Part shown: piece by piece, positions 10,045 through 20,359 of the stretch | Position numbering within the stretch: the first letter of the stretch is position 1 | Layout of the letters: each line of letters starts with the position of its first letter | Assembly: GCA_029168955.1 (NCBI GenBank) | Contig: JAPDOI010000131.1 | Coordinates: 806,001 to 870,000, forward strand | Reading direction: 5' to 3' | Length of the DNA: 64,000 bases | DNA from: Aplectana chamaeleonis | Lineage: Eukaryota > Nematoda > Chromadorea > Rhabditida > Cosmocercidae | Notes under the pieces: generated by a model | Told to the model about the DNA's origin: nothing | The model's input: only the letters and a program-made list of their open reading frames with translations | The model's database searches: none | Program-made: the position numbers and the translations under genes

Positions 10045-12102
10045 CAGGGGTGTGCGGCAATTGCCGTTTGCCGATTGCCGTTTGCCGGCCATTTTTGGGG
10101 TTTGCCGTTGCCGTTGCCGTTTGCCGAAATTTTTGCTTAAAACGGCAAATTTTCGGCAAAATGCGTTAAAACAACAGGGCCTGGTGTGCGCCCTCACCTC
10201 AGTTTCTGTATTGGTCAGCGATTCGAACCTGCAAGAAATACCTATTTTGGCTAGTTCCAGCTACTAGTTCCAGCTCATGCAATGCGTAATTGTACCCAGT
10301 TATCCTGTGACTAATGAAGATATTTAGACTAGATTATCAGAGGAGTTTGTTTAGGTTCTAAGTTGGGAGCCTCCAAATGTCTCTTCTTAATCATGAAATT
10401 TTTAACCCCTTAGAAATGCCTAAATCGCAAAAACGCTTTTTCAGAAGCATACCGATTGCTGCAAATTCCGGAATTGCAAAAACAAATGGTACAAAAGTTT
10501 TGGCGTGAAAGCATCTTTTTTTAGACATATGAACCACTTGAGAAATAGGCCCGCTTATCGTCGGTTGATTGACTGATGGTAATAAATGGGACAGTAAAAT
10601 GATCAATTCTGCAAATACTTTGTCCGGCTTTTTAAAAATTGAACAATGTTCACAGCGGTCATTATAGGCAGTGTTTAATAATATTTTCGATGTCGAGATC
10701 ATTAGCTGAAACGAAGGGTTGACGGCGCTATCGCAGTGAGGGGGGAGGCACTTGACCACGCCCATTTTTCTGCTCAGCTTCTACTCTACTAATTTTGGAA
10801 TGGGAGGAAAACCTTGGGTTGGTCCTCAAAATGCGCGGCGTCACGAAGAAATGGCATGGCCATGTGGGATGGCTAAGTGCCCCCTACCCGCTGCCATAGC
10901 ACCGGGTTGACTCCTTGGCAGAGCTGAGTTTGTTATGAAATGGTGTAGAGTTGAAAAAACGAAAAATTTTCGGAGGCAGCGATTGAAACCGCCTTCAAAA
11001 TTGTCACCTGAAATCAAAATGAGGCACATTGCAACAATAGTGTCGAAAACCGGCTTAAAACGAGCAATCAATAGCAATATACTGCCAAGAGATTTGAATG
11101 TGGTGTGCTCGCCCCACTCACTTCCTCGGTAACCACAGGGGAAGTGGGTGGGGCGGGCACAGCATATTCAAGTTTTGGTACCGTATAGAGTGATTTATTG
11201 TTTGTTTTTAGCCGACATTGTTGTTGTATTGATCCTCGTGCCGGCTTGTTTGCTGAATACACAGAATAGGAAACACCCAAGAGCAGTCGGCTGGCTAAAC
11301 GCACCGTGCGCGGCGCTCCAGCGGCGACACCGACTTTCTGTCGCCCGCGTCGCATGTGCCAGTCGAATTGGCACTAGGTGCCTCTCATTCTGTGTATTCG
11401 ATCAAAATGCCACTCAGAGCTCTTGATATCCGGTGAAAATTCGGAGACTGCTTTAATCGTGTGCACTGCATTTATTTAGACTAGTCTCACTCCACTCCTG
11501 TAGCTTCAAAAGGGAAACGATTCGAGCGAATTTTTCGATGAGCGAAATAAGGAACCCTGAGCCTACTATTTGTTACTAACAGCAAAAATTGTGAGTGACT
11601 ACGGTCATAAACTAAAGCGCGCGCTGCTGATTGCGGTATGGACTGTCTTCCTCCGAAAATGTCGACCAATCAACGCGTATTCATCCATTTATTCCCATCT
11701 GATTGTGGTACCGGTATCGGCCACAGTCTTTGGGTCGGCGCACTCTCCCACCGCACTAAGCTTGCTTACTCTCTGCTGCATGTGCCCGGATCGACTAGGC
11801 TGGGTCGCACAATCAAACGGTCTAGTTGAACTTGATAGAAGTTCCTATACTATCACACACAAAACAGCACTCTGATCACCTGAGGCTCTCAAGTGGCTTT
11901 TGATATATGGGATTTTCCCTTCTTATAAAAGCTAGTTAAATCACAGATACATAGTAACTGGCAAATATTGCATGGTTCACAACACGACTAATCAAATGTG
12001 GGTGTATTATAGCACAGAACAGTTTTTGCCGTTTGCCGGCCATTTTTGGGGTTTGCCGTTGCCGTTTGCCGAATTCTCAAATTCCTTTGCCGCACACCCC
12101 TG
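10045..12102. mobile_element. hAT-like non-autonomous element (GCCGTTT family), 2,058 bp
   Basis: Termini CAGGGGTGTGCGGCAA and TTTGCCGCACACCCCTG are inverted; subterminal sequence is built from GCCGTTTGCCG words on both sides. The flanking duplication ATCACAAC (10037-10044 and 12103-12110) is exact and 8 bp, as in hAT elements. Removing the element and one duplication restores the LINE reading (compare copy 3 at 27296-27310). The interior has no recognisable transposase; it holds a small foldback (11255-11399) and an inverted repeat around 11100-11170. Confidence 0.9.
11255..11399. repeat. Small foldback inside the hAT-like insertion
   Basis: GAATACACAGAATAGG and the inverted CATTCTGTGTATTC end a roughly 145-bp imperfect palindrome with a GC-rich centre. 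Probably a further nested MITE. Confidence 0.55.
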
Positions 12103-12110
12103 ATCACAAC

Positions 12111-15100
12111 TCATCCTTCCGTTGTGTTCTGTGCTCCGCCCCCAGCAACTCTGATTCCTCATTCACCAACCGCCCCCTCTCTATTGTACATATAAATCTT
12201 AACGGCCTTCGTACCAGATTGTCTGAACTCTCACTCTTCGAGCGTACTCATCATCCGGATGTTATTATGGTTCAAGAAACCAAACTCTCTCCTTCTACCA
12301 CTTATCCCCAACCAAACATTCCAGGCTACACTGCCTATCGTATCCCAAGGACAGCTCTTGGAGGCGGAGTTTCTACGTTTGTGCTTTCTAACTTACCTTC
12401 TCATCTGATTCCAAATGTTCCTAAGAACGGTGCTCTCGAGTGCGTTCCCGTTCACCTCCCTCTTGATACTCCATTATCTCTATTTAATATTTACATTCCT
12501 CCCTCCACTTCTTGTCCCCCGACCTACAACCCCATACCTCTTCTTAAGCAGTTGCATGACTGCTCTCTCTCCCCATCAGTTGTCTTTGCAGGTGACTTCA
12601 ATGCTCACACGTTCTGTTCTGCGCTTGAGTCCGACGCCAGAGGGGAAGACGTCGAGGAATGGGCTGAGGAGTGTGATCTGGTTATCCTCAACGATGATCA
12701 GCCTACTCGTCTCCCTGCCTACGGCCGACCTTCTAGCCCGGACATCTCCCTCGTTTCATCCAATCTTTCTAATTCTTGCACATGGTCCATTTCCACAACT
12801 CTTTCCAGCGACCACATTCCCGTCTTTCTCCATATTGATCTCTCAAACTCTCTTGCCCCTTATACTGGTATTCGTCAACGTTCTTATGTCAATTTAGGCC
12901 TTGCTGACTGGGTCCTGTTCAGAGAGGTTGCGCTCCGCCAGGCAGCTGAATATCCATGGAATGGCGATGTGCACCAGAAAGAGCGTCACATATCTGACGC
13001 CATCCGGAAGGCTACAAAAGCGGCCGTACCTGATGGACGTGTGAAAAGTTTCTACCCTAATGTCACCAGGGAGATTCTAAAGAAGATCAGGACAAGAGAT
13101 GAAAAGAGAGCTGAGAATCATTTGGACCCTGAGGTGGCCAAGTTGGATGAAGAGATAAAAAAGGATCTTGACAAGCACAAGAAAGACAGTTGGGAGAAGT
13201 TCACTGAAAGGTTGAAATTTAAAACCGACGGAACAACTGCGTGGAAAGTATTGAGGAAGATATCTGGAAAGTGCGCCCCCTCCTCGAACTCTACCATAGA
13301 GTTCGATAACAGCGTCTTCAAATCAGGATAGGCTGCCGCATATGCTCTTGGCAAAAATTTCTTCATCACACGTACCAAGCGTGGCGTACAAAACAGAGTC
13401 ACGGTAAGAGACCTAAGCCGTCTGCCGCTGATGAACGCCACTGAGGCCTTTACTGCTGCTCAAGTGGAGAAGGCTATCAAGGAAATGCGGAACTCGAAGG
13501 CTCTCGGACCTGATGGTATCTCAGCAGCCATCTTGAAGAAGCTTCCCACGGAACTTCTACCGATGATCGCAGATATCATAAACACTTCTTTCCGAACCTG
13601 CACTCTACCCCAAGCATGGAAGACCGCCAATGTGATGCCCCTGCCTAAGCCAGGCGAACCGCAAAGCACGGCGAAAGGCTATCGCCTTATTAGCCTGTTA
13701 TCACCGATCGCGAAAGTAGCCGAAAAGCTAATCGTAAGGGACCTGGCAGAGCAGAATGAGGCACAGCAACATCAACATGGGTTTAGAAAGCTTCACTCCA
13801 CCACCACTGCCCTTCTGGAGATTGTCAGCTATGCGGTCGATGGGTTCAATTTCAGAAAGCCTTTTAGAACAGTGGCCGTTGCCCTCGATCTAACCTAAGC
13901 ATTTGATTCTGTTAACCTAGGACTTTTGCCCGAGAAACTATTGAAGTCCTCGCTACAACCGTGGCAGAAGCGCTGGATCGCAGCGTTTACGAAAGGTCGT
14001 CGGGCCAAAGTGCTATTCCAGAATCACGTCTCCGATAGTATACCTGTAGCAGCTGGTGTGCCGCAGGGTGGAGTTTTGTCACCTGCCCTCTTCAGCCTGT
14101 ATATTGAAGACCTACCTGAACCTCCTGAAGATATAAAAATTGTTGCGTATGCCGACAATATCACCACCATGTGCCGTAATCGTGACATACAGGTAGCCGC
14201 AAACAAGATCAGCGTCTATCTCGTCGAGCTTAAAATCTTTCTCGAAAGTATGATGCTCACAGTTTCCGCGGCGAAGTCTTCTGTTTCGGTATTCACATCT
14301 GACCCAAAGGAACACAGCGCCCAACCTGTTGTCAGGTGGGATGGTGACCTCTTGCCTACAGCGCAATTTCCTAAACTGCTGGGCCTCGTTTTGGACCCAT
14401 CGCTGAAGTTTCACAAAAATGCTGAACAGAAGCAGGCAATTATCAAGTCGAAGCTTAATGTGTTGAGAGCTCTAGGAGGAACGTCCTGGGGTGGCAGCAG
14501 AGAGACAATCTTGACGACATATCGAGCTATTCTGCAGCCTGCATTGGAGTATGCTGCACCTGTCTGGCAGCACATCGTGTCGCACAGTTCCTGGACTAAG
14601 ATGCAGCGAATTCAGAATGCTGCACTACGAATAGCCACTGGATGTGTAAAAAGCTCACCGATTGAGCACCTTCACGCCGAGGCCCGTATCTTGCCAGTGA
14701 AAGAGCGTTGTCAGCTCCAGGCTCAGCAGATGATCATTAATGCCTAATCATCCGTCGAGAAGACTATTAAATCCCGTAAGTGAGAGATCGATCAGAGTGC
14801 CGTTTGCCGATGCTCCGAACAAGGTGAATGTACAGAGATGGACGACTTGAATCAAGAACGGCTTCGTCTCTTACGCGCGTAGCACACCCGGTTCGAGAAG
14901 GATCATCTCGCCAAAGCGGCCGTCAACCCTATTCTCGGTGATGTGCCGCCCAGGGTATGTGATACCGAGTCCGAGCTCGGTAGGCGCGCCAGGTGTATCC
15001 TCGCTTCGTTGCGCTGCGGACATTCTCCATTGCTTATGTCTTACCTGCACATGATCGACAATAGCCAGCCTGGCGTGTGCCCGGACTGTGGAAACCAAGG

Positions 15101-15206
15101 CCACGACACTAAACACCTATTTGATTGTCCGAAGAAGCCAACAACGCTCAGTACAATAGACTTGTGGACGAATCCAGTGCTGGTCGCCCAGTTTTTCAAC
15201 TTGTGA
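12111..15206 (+). pseudogene. LINE copy 2 endonuclease-reverse transcriptase remnant
   Basis: After the hAT insertion the frame resumes at the last zinc-finger residues. APE endonuclease motifs follow: HINLNGLRTRLSEL, VQETKL, GGGVSTFVL, FAGDFNAH, PSSPDISLV and SSDHIPVF. The reverse transcriptase has KPGEPQSTAKGYR, HGFRKLHSTTTALLEI, AVALDL, GVPQGGVLSPALF and AYADNI, where the second Asp of YADD is changed to Asn. The C-terminus carries CPDCGNQGHDTKHLFDCP. In-frame stops at 13329-13331 and 13896-13898 and a deletion near 14747 inactivate it. Confidence 0.9.
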
Positions 15207-15257
15207 CGAAACCCCTCTCAGTGGCTGCAAAGAAGAAGAAGAAGAAGTATTTACCTC

Positions 15258-16780
15258 ACTAACGGAAACATGAAAACTCTGAAAATTCATTCCGTCAATT
15301 TTGAAGTGAGTTGTGGCGATAGGGCGCTCTGTGCTAGTAAAAAAATGCAACAAAACGTTTGCAGCAAATTTACTCGGTGCTGCACTTCTTTTTCAGACCT
15401 CTCAATTGAGTGAGAAATGCACTGAAAGGCTCTCTTCGTTTGGAAAAGTTTCAAAAAATGTAGCGAAGTGGTGGAGGCTTGCGTCCACGTGTTCCACAAT
15501 AATAGATGTATTGGCGCCATTTATTACCGGTTATGTAACATTTTCTTGCTTTCGCCCCGGCGGTGTGACATCTAAATTCTGTTTCGGCCGTCTGACAATG
15601 AGAATTACGAGCAGCACCAGGTAACTGGTGAGAATGTTGTGTACTACTCATGACTGAAAATTTGCAGCAGCCCATCAGACACGGTGGAGCATCGTCATTT
15701 GAAGGAACCCGAAATTAATTTCCTCTGCTACAGATCGTTAGGTAGATCTCCCGTTAATCCTGGTCGGTGAACCGAATAGGAAGTACTCCTTCATAACAAG
15801 TTTTTGGGTGAGGTTTATTGCATAACTTATTCTGAACTTCCACAATAGTTAATGAACGATTGACAGGAGATGCAGTTCTCAGTAAAAAAAACTATCTATT
15901 TGATTCCATTTCCCGTGTGATCATCAGTTAGAGGTGAGAGCGGGAGGTTTTCGTCGATGACTTACTTCAACAGGTCGTGTTTCATGTTAGCAGCGAACTG
16001 CTTAATCACACCTGCAGGCTCTTCTCGCTTCGTAATGAGCTTCACAAGCAACTGTTCCTGTCTTCATCGTGCAATTACGAGTGGAAATTCTTTGGCAAAA
16101 TTAAGTGCCTTTTTAGTCTATGGCATAGGGTATGGCAGTAGATGTTATTGCAACCCCGGTGGCTCGCTTCAAGCCTTCCTTATCATGGCCTAAAAAACAC
16201 GCAAGGTTTTGTTGTGCTCCGTAGGGTTGCAGTGGTGTCGTCTCATCGTCTGGCGAAGTGATCTCAGCCCATTTCTGCACGTTCAAAAAATCTGTAGATA
16301 GATTTCTTTAAAGAAAGACACCTTGTCATAGTCAAAGTGAGCTGTTTCGAAGACAATCTTCATCCTCCCTTGGCTGTCGCCGTGGGAGCGGGGCCTCTCT
16401 GTACCTTGCCGTGCTCTGTTGGTTCTGTATTCTACGTACTTTCCAAAATTAAGGGCGAGCATGTCGCTTTCTTCGTTCTACTGGGATCGATTCTGACCTG
16501 TATCCTCATCTAATAGATCTAGTATGCCAATCCTCGCGGTCTGACGACTGTCGCGAAGCTTGCTGCAGGAAAGTTTGCACTGAAAGAGAGTGTTGTCTTC
16601 CTAGTGTTGTCTCTCACACCATTGTCTCAATCGAAGCATTGAATGATTTAGGTCCTGCAACATCAACGCGTTGCAATCTCGATCCGAAACGCAAGACCAC
16701 ATTCTCATCTCGAAACATTCCGCACAGTTTTGCAGCCTGGTCGCTAACCGAAGCACTTTCCCTATTCGCCAACGTCTCTG
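15258..16780. other. Unassigned 1.5 kb
   Basis: I see no coding exon with convincing splice sites, no structural RNA and no clear inverted repeat. Moderately AT-rich. Confidence 0.4.
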
Positions 16781-17005
16781 AGAAAACTCGCCGCGAACGA
16801 GCCGTGAACCTACCGCGAACCTCGTGCCTGCCGCGAATCTGCCGAAAGTCTACCGCGAACCTAGAACCTGCCGCGAACACCTCGGCACCGAGATGTTCTT
16901 TTAATATCAACTCTGAAGCTGGTGTGAGCCTGCCGCGTATCTGCCGCCAACCTACCGCGATGTTAATCTCTGCCGCGAACCTGCCGCATATCTGCCGCGA
17001 CCCCA
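16780..17005. repeat. Degenerate short-period CTGCCGCGAAC repeat
   Basis: The words CCGCGAACCT, CTGCCGCGAA, CTACCGCGA and CTGCCGCATA recur at irregular 10-12 base spacing. It resembles in style, but not in exact unit, the 22-bp array at 20109-20356 and the CCGCGAA-rich run at 26780-26935. No coding interpretation. Confidence 0.6.
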
Positions 17006-17284
17006 TCTGAACTGGGTTATTATTTAAGATCTTAATGAGGCCGAATAGTCAATAGTGGCTTTACATGTTTCGTGAAATCTTGATAACATGGATGATAACC
17101 ACTTCACTTCACCAGTTGAAATCCTACAATATATGCCTCACTTCACCATTTTTTTCCTGCAAAGGTGCTTGTTTTCTCTTTTATCTTTCTCTGTGTTCGG
17201 TTATGTATTTTTCTCACTTTAACGTCTCGACAAGCGGCTAAATCTACGCCTGACATCCGGCGTCAATTATGGTGTGTTGCTTGC

Positions 17285-18362
17285 GCCACTGCAGATGACA
17301 CCGTCAGCCCCACCTCTTTCCCACTTGTGGCATGTCATGCAGGCGAGATTCCCCGGGCTGTGTGTTAGTGCACCACGGTGGAACCTACATGACAGACGCC
17401 CTGGGCGCCAATTTACCCAGGATCTACCACAGATCTGACGCCTTCCCAGCAAAGCCATAGTGTCAGGTCACCATCATTCGCTCACAAGCAGCTCTCTCTC
17501 TGCTTGGCGGAAACCCGCCTTCTAGGGACTTTCAAACTAGGACACCTCTGTAAATTTTCAATGTTCTTGACCGGCACCAATCATGGTAGAAGAGAGAGGA
17601 CTTTGTGAGTGAGCATATGGCACCTGCCTCTACGGGGGGTTCCTGACCTCCCTGAGCTCACTCCCTCTAACTTCGTCCCACAATCTTGCCATACTCGCAG
17701 AACGGTTAAGGGGATGGCTAGTTAATCCACAAGTAAGCCTTTGACACGTATCTCCACGAGAGGTTTCTGTCCTCTCTGAGCTTACCCTTCTTCCTGCCTA
17801 CTTGAATGTAACGCGCATCACACTGCCGGCTAGATACAGTGATAATGGCTGCGTTCATTCGTGGTCAAGGATCTGTGACATGCACCACAAGCCACAGGCG
17901 AGAGGGTGCAGCACCAGCATTTGCCGACAACCAACTCTTTGCCGTTATTGAGGCGTGACGAGAGGAGGCGGCATCTCGCGTTCGCCGACAGTCCACTCTT
18001 TTGAAGCCCTTAGAGTTCGAACTCTCTCTATCAAACTTGAACGATCAACTAGAGGCAACCTTCGAAAGTCTCGCGTCATCGAAGTACCCTTGCAGGCGGG
18101 TTCCCTGTTAGCCGGACGTCACCCCAACGTACCGACCGGGTCGCGAGGGTCGCGGTCCCACGACTTACTCACGAAAGTCACTGCACACCGATCACGAGGC
18201 AGCGAACCTCAGAGGGCCTCATACCTCTGGTCGACTTCCGGCCGGACCAGGAGTGTTGGAACTCAAGGCATGAATGAGGCCACTGCAGATGACACCGTCA
18301 GCCCCACCTCTTTCCCACTTGTGGCATGTCATGTAGGCGAGATTCCCCGGGCTGTGTGTTAG
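17285..18362. repeat. Pair of 84-bp direct repeats bounding about 0.9 kb
   Basis: 17285-17368 and 18279-18362 are identical over 84 bases except one C/T change (GCCACTGCAGATGACACCGT ... CCCGGGCTGTGTGTTAG). The word AGATGACACCGTCA appears a third time straight after the second copy. The intervening 910 bases contain no recognisable coding domain. The repeats lack LTR-like TG...CA ends and there is no target duplication. Confidence 0.7.
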
Positions 18363-18427
18363 ATGACACCGTCATAAATGACGGCGACCTTCAAAATTGC
18401 GCTTTCCCGCTTTGGGCCATTGTTATA

Positions 18428-18658
18428 CAGTTGACCGCAATGTACATCGTGCGGTTGCGGACTCGCACTATAAATACGGTAAAATCTGGCACTTTGCCAG
18501 ATTTCGTCATCGATCACCGCCACAGCTGATGTTCTCGTGAGCAGAGAGACGACGGTTGGCGCCGATCGATGACGAAATCCGGCAAAGTGCCAGATTCTAC
18601 CGTAGTTTTAGTGCGAGTCCGTTACCGCACCATGTCCTTTTAACATTGCGGTCAACTG
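18428..18658. repeat. TA-flanked foldback (GTTKACCGCAATG family), copy i
   Basis: Arms of about 100 bases: CAGTTGACCGCAATG at the left and CATTGCGGTCAACTG at the right, with TCTGGCACTTTGCCAGAT nearer the centre. Related elements lie at 23919-31525 (interrupted) and 48548-49180. TA precedes the left end here; the right flank is CA. Confidence 0.75.
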
Positions 18659-19082
18659 CACCTCCAGTCTACGACCGCGACAGGCTCGCTCATCTACGAA
18701 TCGTGTCGGGACCCACACTCTAACAATGAAAAGAGCTGTCGCAGAAACTTTTTGCATGCGCCGGTCGCGTCGCAGAATTGATGTATGGCACAGCACAACA
18801 GGCCTTCAGAGACCGACGTCGGTCAGGTCTGTGACCGCGACAGGGCTGTGGCAGAATACAACAATGGCCTTGTTGTGGTGAAATCTATCGGAAAGCTATT
18901 TTTTACGTTGACGTATGTTCCTTAGAAGGTGTAAAACGATGAAATCAGAAATGATAGGGTGAAATATGTGAAGGTACAAATGTTGTGGGAAGATGATGTT
19001 CTGCTGATGACGATGATGATTGATGATGAAAGAATTCTGCTTCCATAGTTTTTGCACCTTCTCAAGAACATACCTCAACGTA

Positions 19083-19742
19083 CCAGGTTGTTCAATAAGC
19101 TTTGTCGTTCGATACGAGAGGGAGTTGCTACTAGCCTAAATTTTTTTGTTTTGTTGGTACACTCTTCATATGAACGTATGTGAAGTTTCATTTCAATCTG
19201 TAAATTCATTATCTGTTTGCAAGCCATTCAGTGTCGCCGTGCCACAGCAATAGAAAAAGTTGAATATCGTGCAGTGATAAAATTCTTATTTTTGGAAGGT
19301 GTAGCACCGAAAGAAATTCACGAACGAATGTTAGAAATTTATAATGTTTGTTCACCTACAATCAGAACAGCAGAAAGATGGGTTGCTGAACGTGGTCGTA
19401 CAAGCCCTGAAGACGATCCACGTCAAGGACGTCCAAAAAGCTCATCGACAACAGAAATCAGAAAAATTTTGGGTTTTAGAAAGCTGTGTGCACAATGGGT
19501 GCCGCATTCGCTAACAATGGAACAAAACACATTAGAATGCGACTTTCTCAGCAACATTTGGAACGTTTTAAAAAGAATAAAGTGGATTCTGTGCGTCGAT
19601 TCATCACTATGGATGAGACGATGGGGAGGATTTTTTTAAAGTGTATTAATGTTCAGGGAGATTATACTGAATAATAATGTGTATTTTGAACCATGAAATT
19701 GTGTTTTTCTTGTTGAACGACAAAACTTATTGAACAACCTGG
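19083..19742 (+). mobile_element. mariner-like deletion derivative, 660 bp
   Basis: The terminal repeats CCAGGTTGTTCAATAAG and CTTATTGAACAACCTGG are exact inversions flanked by TA on both sides (19081-19082, 19743-19744), as for Tc1/mariner elements. Size is about half of a full mariner. Only the N-terminal and one catalytic segment of the transposase remain. Confidence 0.9.
19217..19674 (+). pseudogene. mariner transposase fragment, internally deleted
   Basis: Residues EYRAVIKFLFLEGVAPKEIH, TIRTAERWVAERGRTSPEDD and PRQGRPKSSSTTEIRKI match the helix-turn-helix DNA-binding half of mariner transposases. The sequence then jumps to LGFRKLCAQWVPHSL, and in another frame to SQQHLERFKKNKVDSVRRFI followed by TMDET, the region of the first catalytic Asp. 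The linker between GRPKSSSTTEIRKI and LGFRK is shortened and everything after MDET is missing. It cannot encode an active enzyme; it may still be mobilised through its intact ends. Confidence 0.85.
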
Positions 19743-20108
19743 TAGAACATAGTTTTCCGATAGATTTTTACCACAGCAATGCGGCGAAGCGCAATTTTCT
19801 TCCATTGGGTCACCTACACCACAAAACTGTTCCGATAGTGTACCGGGAACGCGCACGTTGAACGACTGATCGAACCCGCGCGGCCTACGATACGCCTCTG
19901 TGCTGGGTTGACAGACGATTGGTAAGACTAAGTTCAATCAGGCGCCCCTGTCATTGATTGACGTGCCTTGGAGCCGGATTGCCTCCTTCATGTGAGGTGA
20001 GGGAGAAACGATAGAGGGGCTTCATCCCCTTCCCAAATTTTTGCAGATGACAAGCTTGCCAGCGGTGAAGCATGAAATTCATGCTTCAAGTATAAGCAAT
20101 ATTCAGTC

Positions 20109-20356
20109 GGCCCCTTGAACCTGCCGAGTCGGCGCCTTGAACCTGCCGAGTCGGCGCCTAGAACCTGCCGAGTCGGCGCCTTGAACCTGCCGAGTCGGCG
20201 CCTTGAACCTGCCGAGTCGGCGCCTTGAACCTGCCGAGTCGGCCCCTTGAACCTGCCGAGTCGGCGCCTTGAACCTGCCGAGTCGGCGCCTTGAACCTGC
20301 CGAGTCGGCGCCTAGAACCTGCCGAGTCGGTGCCTTGAACCTGCCGAGTCGGTGCC
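20109..20356. repeat. 22-bp minisatellite, 11 units
   Basis: The unit GGCGCCTTGAACCTGCCGAGTC is repeated 11 times with few variants (CCTAGAACC twice, GGCCCC, GGTGCC). It is followed at about 20366 by one inverted unit fragment (ACTCGGCAGGTT). Each unit contains GGCGCC and the inverted pair ACTCGGC/GCCGAGT is possible between units and the flank. Non-coding. Confidence 0.9.
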
Positions 20357-20359
20357 TGA

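Larger units (their letters stand above)
9735..15247 (+). mobile_element. LINE copy 2 (family A), full-length but interrupted
   Basis: It starts with CTGCCGAGATGTCG, ends in CTGCAAAGAAGAAGAAG, and is flanked by an imperfect duplication (TATTTAGCTC at 9724-9733, TATTTACCTC at 15248-15257). A 2,058-bp hAT-like element plus its 8-bp duplication splits the zinc-finger codons; without these the LINE is about 3.45 kb, matching copies 3 and 4. The 3' tail is a GAA/AAG microsatellite rather than poly(A). Single-ORF APE-type LINE; the exact clade is unresolved. Confidence 0.9.
18871..19779. repeat. Foldback hosting a mariner insertion
   Basis: The left arm (TTGTGGTGAAATCTATCGG ... TTTTTTACGTTGACGTATG) and the right arm (CATACCTCAACG, then the mariner, then GAACATAGTTTTCCGATAGA ... 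CCACAGCAAT) are inverted copies. Without the mariner the foldback is about 250 bp. The left arm shows the uninterrupted sequence, with one TA where the mariner sits on the right. Confidence 0.75.

Noticed and set aside
10391..10765. 124-residue minus-strand frame inside the hAT-like insertion, considered as transposase
   Set aside because: No hAT dimerisation or DDE motifs and no similarity I can recognise; too short and without splice support.
17285..18362. Possible solo or paired LTR element
   Set aside because: The 84-bp repeats lack TG...CA ends, primer-binding site, polypurine tract and flanking duplication, and the interior has no gag/pol similarity.
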